Source of the DNA: Halobacillus litoralis
GTDB lineage: Bacteria > Bacillota > Bacilli > Bacillales > Halobacillaceae
Assembly: GCF_009856415.1 (NCBI RefSeq)
Contig: NZ_WMEZ01000009.1
Span: forward strand, 60,369 to 124,368
Length of the DNA: 64,000 nucleotides
Direction: 5' to 3'
In this document: piece by piece, positions 42,157-50,785 of the stretch
Layout: every line of letters begins with the position of its first letter
Numbering within the stretch: position 1 is the first letter of the stretch
Position numbers and translations under genes: made by a program
Notes under the pieces: generated by a model
Told to the model about the DNA's origin: nothing
The model's input: the letters and a program-made list of their open reading frames with translations, nothing else
Databases searched by the model: none

Positions 42157-43599
42157 ATGAAGAAAGGCACCAACAAGAGCAAGTGGATTTTAATCATTGT
42201 TTCTTTGATGATTTTTGCCATAGGGGCCTACTTTTTCACAGACAGTAGTGAAGAAAAGTTGGCTCATAGTACCGATTCTAAACCGATGAGAAAAGCCAAA
42301 TCAGTGGACCTTGAAGAATTCCCTCTTCAATGGCGTGAAGTCGATACATTTGAACAGGTCCATGAGTTTTATGAAGAGCGTATTCACGGTTTATCACTAG
42401 CAAGGGAAAAGGGATTAACCGTCCGCCCGCAGGAGTCCACTTCAATTCCTGATAAAGATGGACGGATGCAGATCAACGAGGTGTGGCACAGCGGGACCAC
42501 CATTCATGTTTTGTACAGCATCGACCTTTCTGCATTAACGAGAAAAGATAGCGATGATGAAGAAACCAAGTACCTCGTTCAGCCGCCATCTGTAGAAAGT
42601 ATAAACATCAAGTCCATGAATGGGAGCGATCAACAATCGTTTCAGCAGCATTCGCAACCCCTCCACCCCAGGGATACGGTTGTGTTTGAAAATCGAGTGT
42701 ACGGTCTCCTTCAGCTCCCTCCCATTACGGAGGAATGGGGGTATAATTTTGACCCCCATGATATAAAGGATTATGATCAAGAGTTCTTAACTTCCTTCAA
42801 TCTTCGGATCGATCACCGTACGATCGAAACTAAAGGAATGCCTGTCCGTTATTTCCATGACAAGGATGGACATGTGCTTCAAAGTTATACAACAGACGAG
42901 GTGTACGCAGATGACCTGGTCACAGTGGAACCGACATCCGTCAATATCGGCGTGGCCTCAAGCTACGTAAAAATGAAGATAAAGGCAGAAGGGAAAGAAA
43001 TTGGTCAGTCCGTGCATGCTTTAATAAAAACGGAGGAAGGATCCGAACACCCTGTCAGGCTTTATCTAAACGAGACGGAAGAAGAAAATGTGTATGAGGC
43101 CTGGTTCCAGCCGCCATCAGAACCACTTACAGAAGCCGTGAGCCTTGAACTTGGGTCTCTTCACATCCATGATGATACCCCTTATTCGTTCACCGTCGAT
43201 ATGACTCAGTTTAAAGACCATTCAAATGAATCTGTTGTTCTAAATGAAAAGGTAGGAGAAGCTCACAACACAGATATCATCCTTGAGCAGGTCGATTCAT
43301 TTTCCGGAACCAATATGAATCTTCAACTCAAATATGAACCCCATGAAGCGGATCAAGAAGAAAAATTGGTCGGTGCTCAACTCGCCCCGATGAACAGCCT
43401 CCAGGAAGAACGGGAGAAATTTGTAGAAGTCGTTACGAATGAAGGCGAAACCACAGAGGCTAATATTTGGGGGCACGATAATAGAGGAGACATCCACTTC
43501 CAGTCTCCTGCACTAAGAAACGCAAAGGAAATCACCGTTACTGTAAATAAGATGGTTTACGCTCACAAATTGGGCCATACCTTCGACTTGAACAAATAG
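42157..43599 (+). CDS. Membrane-anchored extracellular protein of unknown function
   Basis: Protein of 480 aa with one N-terminal transmembrane helix (about 10-27, WILIIVSLMIFAIGAYFF) preceded by lysines, so the remaining 450 residues should lie outside. The body is acidic and beta-rich, without cysteines, resembling the extracellular domains of DUF4179/DUF5643-type anti-sigma proteins, but no sigma gene is adjacent. Its upstream region is almost wholly repeat copy D. AAAGAAAGGG lies about 10 nt before the ATG. Function unknown. Confidence 0.7.
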   Translation: MKKGTNKSKWILIIVSLMIFAIGAYFFTDSSEEKLAHSTDSKPMRKAKSVDLEEFPLQWREVDTFEQVHEFYEERIHGLSLAREKGLTVRPQESTSIPDKDGRMQINEVWHSGTTIHVLYSIDLSALTRKDSDDEETKYLVQPPSVESINIKSMNGSDQQSFQQHSQPLHPRDTVVFENRVYGLLQLPPITEEWGYNFDPHDIKDYDQEFLTSFNLRIDHRTIETKGMPVRYFHDKDGHVLQSYTTDEVYADDLVTVEPTSVNIGVASSYVKMKIKAEGKEIGQSVHALIKTEEGSEHPVRLYLNETEEENVYEAWFQPPSEPLTEAVSLELGSLHIHDDTPYSFTVDMTQFKDHSNESVVLNEKVGEAHNTDIILEQVDSFSGTNMNLQLKYEPHEADQEEKLVGAQLAPMNSLQEEREKFVEVVTNEGETTEANIWGHDNRGDIHFQSPALRNAKEITVTVNKMVYAHKLGHTFDLNK

Positions 43600-43600
43600 G

Positions 43601-43633
43601 AAAAAGCAGAGGATGTCGCTCCTCTGCTTTTTT
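43601..43633. terminator. Bidirectional terminator
   Basis: AAAAAGCAGAGG-N8-CCTCTGCTTTTTT between convergent genes; the alpha/beta hydrolase stop touches its end. Confidence 0.85.
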
Positions 43634-44396
43634 ATATTTCTTCATGAACAAAACGAGTTAATGCATCATTGAAACGATCATAGTGTGTGGCCGGGGTCTG
43701 GTGATACGCATGCTCGATCACTTCCATCTTCACCTTTGGACAAACACTGTAGTATTTGGAGTGTTCATTAATCCAAAACTCTTTATTGCCGTACACGAGT
43801 AATAGAGGTTGAGTAAGCTTGTCTAACCGGCCGCTGCAATCAAAAGACAGGGCACGATTGTAATAGGTGTACCAACATTCCGGATCGGACTTCGCCATAT
43901 GTTCATTCAGTTCACGTTTAATATCGGCATCTTTGAAATGGGAATGGCTAAGTAATTTGGCAAGCGTCTCCGGGCTTTTATCCACCCAGTACATCCCTCC
44001 TAAAAACTCAAACCGTAGTCCACCTGTGGCTACCTTCGGGAAACCTCCTGCAAGAATGACCGCTTTTGTACGTTCAGGAAAAGTGAGTGCGAATTCCTGT
44101 GCGATCATGCCTCCGCAAGAATAGCCCACGACTACAACTTGGTCGAGGTTCAAATGATCAAGGAGTTGGACGACCTCCCTTGCATACATGGATACATCAG
44201 GCGCATGGGAAATCACTTCAGAATCCCCGTTTCCACTGAGATCAGGAATAATGAGACGAAACTCCCTTGCAAGGGAGTGCTGCATTTTGAATACTTTCCT
44301 TCCCATTCCAGGTGGGTGGATAAAAACGATGGCTTCCCCATTCCCTCGATCGTCATAAAATAATTGCGCCCCGGATTTTTCCGTAAAATAAGGCAT
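43632..44396 (-). CDS. Alpha/beta hydrolase
   Basis: Protein of 254 aa. Oxyanion region FIHPPGMG near 26, nucleophile S in VVGYSCGGMIAQ near residue 94, likely Asp in the LLLVYGNKEFW region near 205-212, and histidine in EHAYHQTPATH near 235. Single-domain fold like 3-oxoadipate enol-lactonase or related esterases, but there are no aromatic-degradation genes nearby, so the substrate is open. Monocistronic. Confidence 0.85.
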   Translation of the reverse strand: MPYFTEKSGAQLFYDDRGNGEAIVFIHPPGMGRKVFKMQHSLAREFRLIIPDLSGNGDSEVISHAPDVSMYAREVVQLLDHLNLDQVVVVGYSCGGMIAQEFALTFPERTKAVILAGGFPKVATGGLRFEFLGGMYWVDKSPETLAKLLSHSHFKDADIKRELNEHMAKSDPECWYTYYNRALSFDCSGRLDKLTQPLLLVYGNKEFWINEHSKYYSVCPKVKMEVIEHAYHQTPATHYDRFNDALTRFVHEEI

Positions 44397-44551
44397 GGCT
44401 CTTCATCCCCTAATCGATATTCATGGAACCTTAGCATTCCCATAGGGACTGAAATTATGTCCATTTACCGAATATATTAAGGTTCGATTGACCTTACTCT
44501 CACGCAGGCGTAAACTAGACCTGTATCATATTGTCCGGAAGGGGAAACAAA

Positions 44552-45130
44552 ATGAAACGTTTTCTATTACTTAGCTTATTCGCAGGAACGGCCATCTTCT
44601 TGGCTGCTTGCGGATCAAATGAACTTGAAAATACGCTGGATTGGGAAGTCCAGTCTTTTGAAGGAACGACACAAGAAGGGGAAAGCTTTTCCACCGATGA
44701 TATGGAAGGAGAAGTTTGGCTTGCGAATTTCATCTTCACCAACTGCAATACGGTCTGTCCGCCCATGACCCGTAATATGGTAAAAGTTCAAGAGCAGTTA
44801 AAAGAAGAAGGCGTCGAAGCTGAAATTGTATCCTTCAGTGTAGATCCGACGGTAGACTCTCCAGAAGTATTAAAAGAATTTGGTAAGAAATACGGGGTTG
44901 ACCATAGTAATTGGTCCTTCATTACCGAGTACACCCAGGAAGAAATTGCAAAGTTCGCTCAAGAGAGCTTCAAAACTTCTGCAGTAAAAACGGAAGGGAA
45001 CGATCAGGTCATTCATGGAACAGCCTTTTACCTGATCAACGAAGAAGGAATGGTCGTGAAGAAATATAAAGGGGACACAGAAGTCCCGTTTGAACAAATT
45101 GTGGAAGATACAAAAACCCTCACTAACTAA
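44552..45130 (+). CDS. SCO1/SenC-family copper chaperone lipoprotein
   Basis: Lipoprotein of 192 aa: signal peptide with lipobox LAAC (C20). Thioredoxin-like fold with the copper-binding pair C65 and C69 in FTNCNTVCPPM and the third ligand H155 in VIHGTAFYL. Sco proteins (B. subtilis YpmQ) deliver copper to the CuA site of cytochrome c oxidase outside the membrane. ATG 44552 follows GGAAGGGGAAAC. Terminator directly after the stop. Confidence 0.92.
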   Translation: MKRFLLLSLFAGTAIFLAACGSNELENTLDWEVQSFEGTTQEGESFSTDDMEGEVWLANFIFTNCNTVCPPMTRNMVKVQEQLKEEGVEAEIVSFSVDPTVDSPEVLKEFGKKYGVDHSNWSFITEYTQEEIAKFAQESFKTSAVKTEGNDQVIHGTAFYLINEEGMVVKKYKGDTEVPFEQIVEDTKTLTN

Positions 45131-45170
45131 AAAGAACCTCCCCTCCAATTAAGGAGCGGGAGGTTCTTTT
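45131..45170 (+). terminator. Terminator after sco
   Basis: AAAGAACCTCCC-N14-GGGAGGTTCTTTT. Confidence 0.85.
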
Positions 45171-45212
45171 GGAAGAATTCAAATTAAGGTTCGGTACGCT
45201 CAGCAAAACGCA

Positions 45213-46115
45213 CTAGTTGAATAATGAGTTAATAAAATTACTTAGAGATTTAAAGAAGTCTTGCACGGCATTACGCAAGTTGTTCCAGAATCCATCGTCA
45301 TTAATCAAATCCTGAATATTCCCTGTTAAATCTTCCAGCTGGTTTTGAACCTGATCGAAGTTGATATTCAGATTACGCATCTGTTCAAACAAGTCGATCA
45401 AACGCTGGCGGTCTTCTTCACTCAGTTCAATGTTCAAGGATTGCAGTTGATCTTGGACGATTTGCTCCACTTCTTCTCTTGTCGCTGGGTCCTGCTCAGC
45501 AATTTGCTTCTTGATTTCAGTTAGAAGTTCGCTGATTTTATCCCGATCAACGCCTTCCTCCTCTGCGATATCTGTTGCAATATCAAGCTCATCACTCGCG
45601 ACTTTCATTCGTTCTTCATCAAGCTTCACACCTTTAGCATCATAAGCTTTATAAATGCCCGTAAGCGCAGAGTGGCCACTAACTTTGACAGAGGAAGCAA
45701 CCAGTACATCCGCATTCTCCACACCCGCGGTCAGCAATGCATTTGTGTACATTTCTTTCGTCACCTGTGTTATGTTATCAGATGTTACGATCTCAATATT
45801 TAACCCTTCTGCATTATCCTGGTGAATGATTTTGACAGAGGAGTACATATTCGAATTCGGGTTGCCCCCGATATAGTTGGCAAGATCCTGGCCATTGACC
45901 GTAAACTCATCGACCTGGTCATGCTGATTAACTTCAAGCAGCTCAGACACTTCACCTTTTTGTGCTTCAGACAAGGCTTCTCCATAAACGACAATTGGCA
46001 GGCCCAACTTTTCATTAATACCCTGGTCCCCTGTCGAAGCAGAAATGCTCGAAGGCAAAACGAACGCTGTAAGCAAAACGACGATCAACATCCATAGACT
46101 GACACGTGTTTTCAT
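45213..46115 (-). CDS. DUF1002 secreted protein
   Basis: Protein of 300 aa with a signal peptide (about 1-26, ending SISA-S), then the DUF1002 pattern: NEKLGLPIVVYGEALSEAQ near 33, DVLVASSVKVSGHSALTG and GIYKAY near 145-165. The last 130 residues are acidic and helical, probably coiled coil. Function of DUF1002 is unknown. ATG 46115 has AAGGGGTCGAG upstream; the longer frame has no binding site. Monocistronic. Confidence 0.8.
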   Translation of the reverse strand: MKTRVSLWMLIVVLLTAFVLPSSISASTGDQGINEKLGLPIVVYGEALSEAQKGEVSELLEVNQHDQVDEFTVNGQDLANYIGGNPNSNMYSSVKIIHQDNAEGLNIEIVTSDNITQVTKEMYTNALLTAGVENADVLVASSVKVSGHSALTGIYKAYDAKGVKLDEERMKVASDELDIATDIAEEEGVDRDKISELLTEIKKQIAEQDPATREEVEQIVQDQLQSLNIELSEEDRQRLIDLFEQMRNLNINFDQVQNQLEDLTGNIQDLINDDGFWNNLRNAVQDFFKSLSNFINSLFN

Positions 46116-46304
46116 GTTCTCGACCCCTTGTAAAAATGGTAGATTCCCACTTACGTTATGCGGAACCTCCCATCTATTATACCCGACACATAGATGCACG
46201 GGTTGTCATAATAGACGTACGAGAGGGAGAAAAAGTTTCAGCTTCAAAAAATATTTCTCTCCCCCACTTTTAAACCATGAGATTTATTTAAGAATGACAG
46301 GATT

Positions 46305-46580
46305 GTGTAAGACTCGGTTTCGAGATGTTTTCCGGGGTTCGTTGCCTTGTTAGGTATCAGGGATGGTTTGGAAGCTCTGCTATTTGTGGGAGTGGTTTTG
46401 AGACACTGCTATGTCAAAGGGACGGAGGGGAATGGCGAGACTCCTGCGGGAAAAAGTGCATGGTGAGACCCCACAGGACGCAGTCCGAGGAGGCTCACCG
46501 CGCTCCCGCGGAAAGCGAGTCATTCCCCGCAGCCCCATCCACTCAACAAAAGTCTCGTAACGGAGTCTTCCACAATCGGG
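46305..46580. repeat. Dispersed palindromic repeat, copy E (most complete)
   Basis: The outer arms GACTCGGTTTCGAGAT and GTCTCGTAACGGAGTC are complementary. The left part GGGTTCGTTGCC to GGAAGCT is shared with copy B. The core is GGGACGGAGGGGAATGGCGA, GACTCCTGCGGGAAAAAGTG, GTGAGACCCCACAGGACGCA, GTCCGAGGAGGCTCACCGCG, then CCGCGGAAAGCGAGTCATTC and CCCGCAGCCCCATCC. Several internal segments pair, giving a branched or long hairpin. No gene occurs between 46116 and 46637. Confidence 0.85.
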
Positions 46581-46637
46581 AGCTTCTATGCAACTACTTT
46601 ATAGGATGGATAAACGAAAGAAAGGATGGACGTTGTT

Positions 46638-47024
46638 ATGAAGATTGCACGCCAAATCGGACTTTATGTATTTGCTATCGCTCTGTTTTACGCAGGAATT
46701 ACCCATTTCATGTATGACCACGGCTTTGCCAAGATGCTCCCTTCCTGGGTACCGCTTAAATTGATCATTGTGTATGTGACAGGAATTACGGAGTGGCTAC
46801 TTGCCCTTCTGCTTGTTTTCCCTCAAACGCGGAGAGCGGCTGGGTTCGCTACGGCTGCTTTTCTATTCATCGTCTGGCCTGCTAATTTTTATGCTGCCAT
46901 TTATGGCATTCCGGCTCCATGGAGCGAAGAAACCAATCAGACCGCTTTATGGATACGACTCCTCTTCCAACCTTTACTTATTTGGTGGGTGCTTGTCGTT
47001 TCCAAAGATTCGAAAGAGGTGTAA
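46638..47024 (+). CDS. DoxX-family membrane protein
   Basis: Protein of 128 aa with four predicted helices; ALFYAGITHFMYD near the start and VTGITEWLLALLLVFPQTRR in the middle match DoxX/YphA-type small membrane proteins, whose role is uncertain (linked to redox or quinone metabolism in some bacteria). ATG 46638 is preferred to ATG 46626, which overlaps its own AAAGGA. The next gene starts 45 bp later on the same strand; co-transcription is possible. Confidence 0.75.
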   Translation: MKIARQIGLYVFAIALFYAGITHFMYDHGFAKMLPSWVPLKLIIVYVTGITEWLLALLLVFPQTRRAAGFATAAFLFIVWPANFYAAIYGIPAPWSEETNQTALWIRLLFQPLLIWWVLVVSKDSKEV

Positions 47025-47069
47025 CCGTCTGATAAAATAGGGAAAGTAAAAAGGAAAAGGAGGTTGTTT

Positions 47070-47591
47070 ATGCGATTAGAAGGAAAAAAAGTCATCCAAC
47101 TGGTCAGTAAAGATTTTGAAGATCTTGAACTATGGTACCCGGTGCTTCGCCTCCAAGAGGAAGGAGCAACCGTCCACCTTGTGGGTGAAAAAGCAGGTGA
47201 AGAACACCCAGGCAAATATGGAGTTCCTGCCACGGCGGATTATGCATTCGAAGACATCAACCCAGCTGATTACGATGGAATTCTTGTACCAGGGGGATGG
47301 TCTCCCGATAAGCTCCGACGTTATGATAAAGTCATTGAAATGGTCCAACACATGGACAATGAACGCAAACCAATCGGTCAAATCTGCCATGCAGGCTGGG
47401 TGCTTATTTCTGCCGATATCCTGAAAGGGCGAAAAGTGACGAGCACACCGGGAATTAAAGATGACATGATGAATGCAGGTGCAGAATGGTTCGACGAAGC
47501 GGTCGTCCAAGACGAACACATTGTTTCCGCCCGTCGTCCACCTGACCTCCCTCCATATGCCAAAGCATTCGCAGACCTGCTCGCTGATTAA
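47070..47591 (+). CDS. DJ-1/PfpI-family protein
   Basis: Protein of 173 aa. The nucleophile-elbow cysteine C106 in GQICHAGW is followed by H107, and the conserved glutamate is E18 (DFEDLELW), the PfpI/YhbO/YfkM pattern. Members act as stress-related deglycase/chaperone or peptidase-like proteins; activity is debated. AAAGGAGG lies 6 nt before the ATG. B. subtilis YfkM is sigma-B dependent; here only a weak GGGAAA box is seen near 47040. Confidence 0.88.
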   Translation: MRLEGKKVIQLVSKDFEDLELWYPVLRLQEEGATVHLVGEKAGEEHPGKYGVPATADYAFEDINPADYDGILVPGGWSPDKLRRYDKVIEMVQHMDNERKPIGQICHAGWVLISADILKGRKVTSTPGIKDDMMNAGAEWFDEAVVQDEHIVSARRPPDLPPYAKAFADLLAD

Positions 47592-47604
47592 TCATAGACG
47601 AACA

Positions 47605-47635
47605 AAAACCAGAGCTATAAAAGCTCTGGTTTTTT
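47605..47635. terminator. Bidirectional terminator
   Basis: AAAACCAGAGCT-ATAA-AGCTCTGGTTTT between convergent genes. Confidence 0.86.
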
Positions 47636-48800
47636 AGTCATCTTCCACAATGGCTTGTTTAGCAAGCATTGACACAACCGCATCGTCCATCGGTGGATTA
47701 TGCAGCCCTGCCCGTACATCACGGTAATATTTTTCAAACGCATACGTTTTGGATAAGCCACGACCCCCTGCAATTCGCATGGCTAGATCGACGACTTCAT
47801 TAGCCGTATTCGTCACCGCCAGCTTGACAGCTGCAAGTTCTGCCCCCATCTGATTCCGTTGTTCTGGTTCTTCATCCCATTTTCTTGCAACTGAATATAA
47901 GAAAGAGTGGGCTTGCAGCAACTTCCACTCCATCTCTCCGATCTTATCTTGAATGTGGGACACTTCAGAAATAGGAGTGTCCAGACTATTTGGTTGGAAG
48001 TCTTTTGCAAAGGCAACCGCATCGTTTCGAGCGGCTACGGCAATTCCTAAATAACAGGCTGGAATGTGCAAGAGCCATCCCTTTGGCGAAGATTTGCTTC
48101 CACTTTTCAGTTCTACAAGATCGGATTCCTGCAGCTCGACATCCTCCATCACAAGGTCATCACTCGCTGTTCCCCTCATCCCAAGGGTATCCCATGTTTT
48201 ATCAACAGATAACCCCGGCTGATGGCGGTCAATTAAAAACCATCCTACCGTATCCTTGTCTTCTACATAAGCAGACACAATGTAATAGTCCAAATGCTCA
48301 GCCATGGAGGTAAATGATTTCCTTCCATTCAAAATGTATTGATCCCCACGCCGAACCGCTTTGGTTTCCGGTAATCCTCCGCGCGTCGGACTTCCAGTTG
48401 CAGGTTCTGTCGCCGCTCTGTTAACCACTTTTTGTTCTGATATCACTTCATTCACAAGGCGATTATACGACGTTTTCTCCCATAATTGTTCCTGAGAAAG
48501 TTCCATCATGATCCCCATGTGCCACCCGATTGACAAAGCGACAGCTCCATCACCTTCGGCTATTTTCTCCTGCATCAGTAAAAATTCATATAAAGATAAC
48601 CCTTTTCCACCTTCCGATTCTGGTAAAGACATGGATGGGTATCTCTCTTCTTTGATGACATTCAGCGTCTCATAAGAAAAAGAGGCTTCACGATCCGTAT
48701 CTGAAATATGTTTGCGCGCCTCTTCCGCAATCCGCTCCGCTTTTTCAAACAATTCCTGCTGTCGACTGTTTTTTATCCATCGTTTCCATACACCTGCCAA
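47634..48800 (-). CDS. Acyl-CoA dehydrogenase family protein (YdbM-like)
   Basis: Flavoprotein of about 388 aa with the acyl-CoA dehydrogenase domain order: helical N-terminus with MSLPESEGGKGLS, the FAD/substrate segment EPATGSPTRGG near 135, the beta domain with TWDTLGMRGTASDD near 205, and the C-terminal helical domain with AMRIAGGRGL and RDVRAGLHNPPMDD. The usual catalytic Glu region near the end is replaced by the NPPMDD pattern seen in YdbM-like proteins. The start is uncertain: TTG 48800 follows GGGAG at 8 nt, GTG 48809 is possible. Substrate unknown. Confidence 0.82.
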   Translation of the reverse strand: MAGVWKRWIKNSRQQELFEKAERIAEEARKHISDTDREASFSYETLNVIKEERYPSMSLPESEGGKGLSLYEFLLMQEKIAEGDGAVALSIGWHMGIMMELSQEQLWEKTSYNRLVNEVISEQKVVNRAATEPATGSPTRGGLPETKAVRRGDQYILNGRKSFTSMAEHLDYYIVSAYVEDKDTVGWFLIDRHQPGLSVDKTWDTLGMRGTASDDLVMEDVELQESDLVELKSGSKSSPKGWLLHIPACYLGIAVAARNDAVAFAKDFQPNSLDTPISEVSHIQDKIGEMEWKLLQAHSFLYSVARKWDEEPEQRNQMGAELAAVKLAVTNTANEVVDLAMRIAGGRGLSKTYAFEKYYRDVRAGLHNPPMDDAVVSMLAKQAIVEDD

Positions 48801-48986
48801 ACCTACCACTCCCGATTCTATATTATAACTAAATCATACCTAACAACTCGGGATAAAGCCAATGCCATGCTTGTCTGATTCGCTCCCTTACAACATACCC
48901 TATGTACAAAAAATCATTCTGTATCAGCATATGCCTCTTCGCATGTAATTTTTTGTCCGGCGCGCCCGCTTAACAAATCATTCCCA

Positions 48987-49008
48987 CGACATTTCCCGGG
49001 AAATGTCG
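48987..49008. promoter_or_regulatory. Perfect 22-bp palindrome upstream of the DDAH-like gene
   Basis: CGACATTTCCC-GGGAAATGTCG reads the same on both strands with no loop. It lies in the 382-bp gap between two divergent genes, about 175 bp upstream of the DDAH-like start. Operator is more likely than terminator, since no T-tract follows. A second perfect palindrome, ACAATAAATTTATTGT, is at 49112-49127. Nothing else was recognised in the gap. Confidence 0.5.
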
Positions 49009-49182
49009 AAATACGAATCATCTGTTTCATAGGCAAAGCCCACGGAAACTGGAAAAACGCACGTTAGAAAATAATCACCTAAATGCTAAAGATCCGCGCG
49101 AAGGTAGTTTTACAATAAATTTATTGTTTTATTATCCACCCTCCGGGGAAGAAAAGGGATATGAATAAAAGGAGGTTCCAAC

Positions 49183-50034
49183 ATGGTCGGAATAGTTTCG
49201 GAAAACAGTGTTCAATGTGACACCGAATATTCAACGCTAAAAAAAGTCGTGGTCGCCAAACCTTCTTATATGAAAATTACTGACGTGATCAACGAAACTC
49301 AAAAACATTACAAAAATCAGAACATAAACGTTAATTCAGCTCTTCAGCAACACGAGCATTTCGTACAAATTCTAAAAGATCACCAGATTGAAGTCATCCA
49401 ACTCCCAGGTCAACCAAACCTCCATGAGCAGGTATTTACAAGAGATATCGGATTCACGATAAACAATCGGTTGTTTATCGGCTCTATGAGTGAAAAGGTC
49501 CGAAAAGAAGAAACAGATGTTCTTCGGAGCTGGGCGAGCGATAATAACGTCCATGTAGAAGAAGACCTCCCCTCATCGATTGAAGGCGGAGATATTGTTG
49601 TAGATGAGAACACGGTGTGGGTCGGAGAAACAAAGAGGACATGCCGTACAGCGATTCATGAGCTCCAATCACGTCTTTCTGACCATCAGGTTGTGCCCAT
49701 CCCTTTGAGTGGAGACATCCTTCATTTGGATTGCGTATTCAACATTATCGATGAATCCACTGTGATTCTTTACCCTCCTGCTTTTACAACAAACAGTCTA
49801 AAAACCATTAAGGCACGTTACAAAGTCATTGAAGTCAACGATAGGGAACAGTTCACCATGGGGCCGAACGTTCTTTCCATTGGCAACCGTAAAGTGATCA
49901 GCCTTCCTCAAAACGAGCAACTAAATACACAGTTAGAGGAATATGGGTTTCATGTGATTCCTGTAGACCTTTCAGAAATCATCAAATCCGGAGGGTCGTT
50001 CCGTTGCTGTACATTGCCATTAAAACGAACTTAA
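49183..50034 (+). CDS. Amidinotransferase-superfamily protein (DDAH/YkgA-like)
   Basis: Protein of 283 aa of the guanidino-modifying pentein fold. FTRDIGFTI near 89, SSIEGGDIVV near 130, catalytic His in ILHLDCVFNII near 182, and C-terminal nucleophile C275 in GGSFRCCTLPL. Size and motifs fit dimethylarginine dimethylaminohydrolase-type hydrolases or arginine deiminase relatives such as B. subtilis YkgA. Substrate unproven; with nos elsewhere in the window a link to methylarginine or arginine balance is only speculative. AAAAGGAGGTTCCAAC precedes the ATG. Confidence 0.85.
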   Translation: MVGIVSENSVQCDTEYSTLKKVVVAKPSYMKITDVINETQKHYKNQNINVNSALQQHEHFVQILKDHQIEVIQLPGQPNLHEQVFTRDIGFTINNRLFIGSMSEKVRKEETDVLRSWASDNNVHVEEDLPSSIEGGDIVVDENTVWVGETKRTCRTAIHELQSRLSDHQVVPIPLSGDILHLDCVFNIIDESTVILYPPAFTTNSLKTIKARYKVIEVNDREQFTMGPNVLSIGNRKVISLPQNEQLNTQLEEYGFHVIPVDLSEIIKSGGSFRCCTLPLKRT

Positions 50035-50071
50035 AAGCAGCCTACTTCTTTTAGAAGGGGCTGCTTTTTTT
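50033..50071 (+). terminator. Terminator after the DDAH-like gene
   Basis: AAAAGCAGCC-N16-GGCTGCTTTTTTT. Confidence 0.83.
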
Positions 50072-50101
50072 AAATAGAAGGAGTCCATAAAAGCATAAAT
50101 A

Positions 50102-50126
50102 AGACACCACCTAAAGTGTGGTGTCT
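50102..50126 (-). terminator. Terminator after ykhA
   Basis: AGACACCAC-CTAAAGT-GTGGTGTCT hairpin; on the minus strand it is followed by TATTTATG, 40 bp past the ykhA stop. Confidence 0.7.
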
Positions 50127-50165
50127 GTGAACTTGATGATACGTTTTCAGACCACTAAATATCTT

Positions 50166-50636
50166 TCATCGAAGCGCCGGTCTGCTTTTTCGGTGTTCCC
50201 TCCTGGATGGAGCCGTTTCAAACAGTCGTTTATCTTCCACTGTCTCAGGTATGATAGCAGGGACCGGCGTCGGCTTCCCTTCAACATCTACAGCGACCAT
50301 CGTTAAAAATGATTCGGTCGTCATCACTTTTCGCCCTTGCAGTAAATCATCAGCAAAGACTTTTACATAAACTTCCATGGATGTACGTCCTGTGCTCGTC
50401 ACACAAGCCTCTAACGTCAAAGCATCTCCTACCTTAGCAGAAGATAAGAAATCCACCGAGTCGATCGAAGCCGTAACAACAACACAGTTTGAATGCTTCA
50501 TTGCAGTAAGGGCCGCAATTTCGTCGATATAAGAGAGGACTTTCCCTCCGAAAATGGTATCCAGGTGATTCGTATCTGGTGGTAGCACTAATCTTGTTTG
50601 CGTCATTCTAGAATAATGAACAGATAAAGGTTCCAT
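50166..50636 (-). CDS. ykhA: Hotdog-fold acyl-CoA thioesterase
   Basis: Protein of 156 aa of the YkhA/BACH type: PPDTNHLDTIFGGKVLSYID near 20-39 holds the catalytic Asn/Asp region, followed by VTASIDSVDFLSSAKVGD and FLTMVAVDVEGKP. Hydrolyses acyl-CoA to free acid and CoA; chain-length preference is not visible. ATG 50636 follows AAAAGGAGGAACCC. A full cobalamin riboswitch lies 150 bp upstream on the same strand with no clear gene between, an unusual regulatory context for this family. Confidence 0.88.
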   Translation of the reverse strand: MEPLSVHYSRMTQTRLVLPPDTNHLDTIFGGKVLSYIDEIAALTAMKHSNCVVVTASIDSVDFLSSAKVGDALTLEACVTSTGRTSMEVYVKVFADDLLQGRKVMTTESFLTMVAVDVEGKPTPVPAIIPETVEDKRLFETAPSRREHRKSRPALR

Positions 50637-50785
50637 GAATGGGTTCCTCCTTTTTGAAAGTGAATGGCCCGCCAAGGGAAAGATACAAGCAACGATTCTC
50701 CCTTAGATTCATGGAATCGAAAAAAATTCTTGATGAATCCAATACACGTAACATCCTCCTATCTCCCGTAGGAATTCATGTTCTT

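Noticed and set aside
50605..50751. 48-codon frame between the cobalamin aptamer and ykhA
   Set aside because: It overlaps the ykhA start and the riboswitch platform, has doubtful spacing of its binding site and no recognisable sequence; mentioned but not called as a gene.
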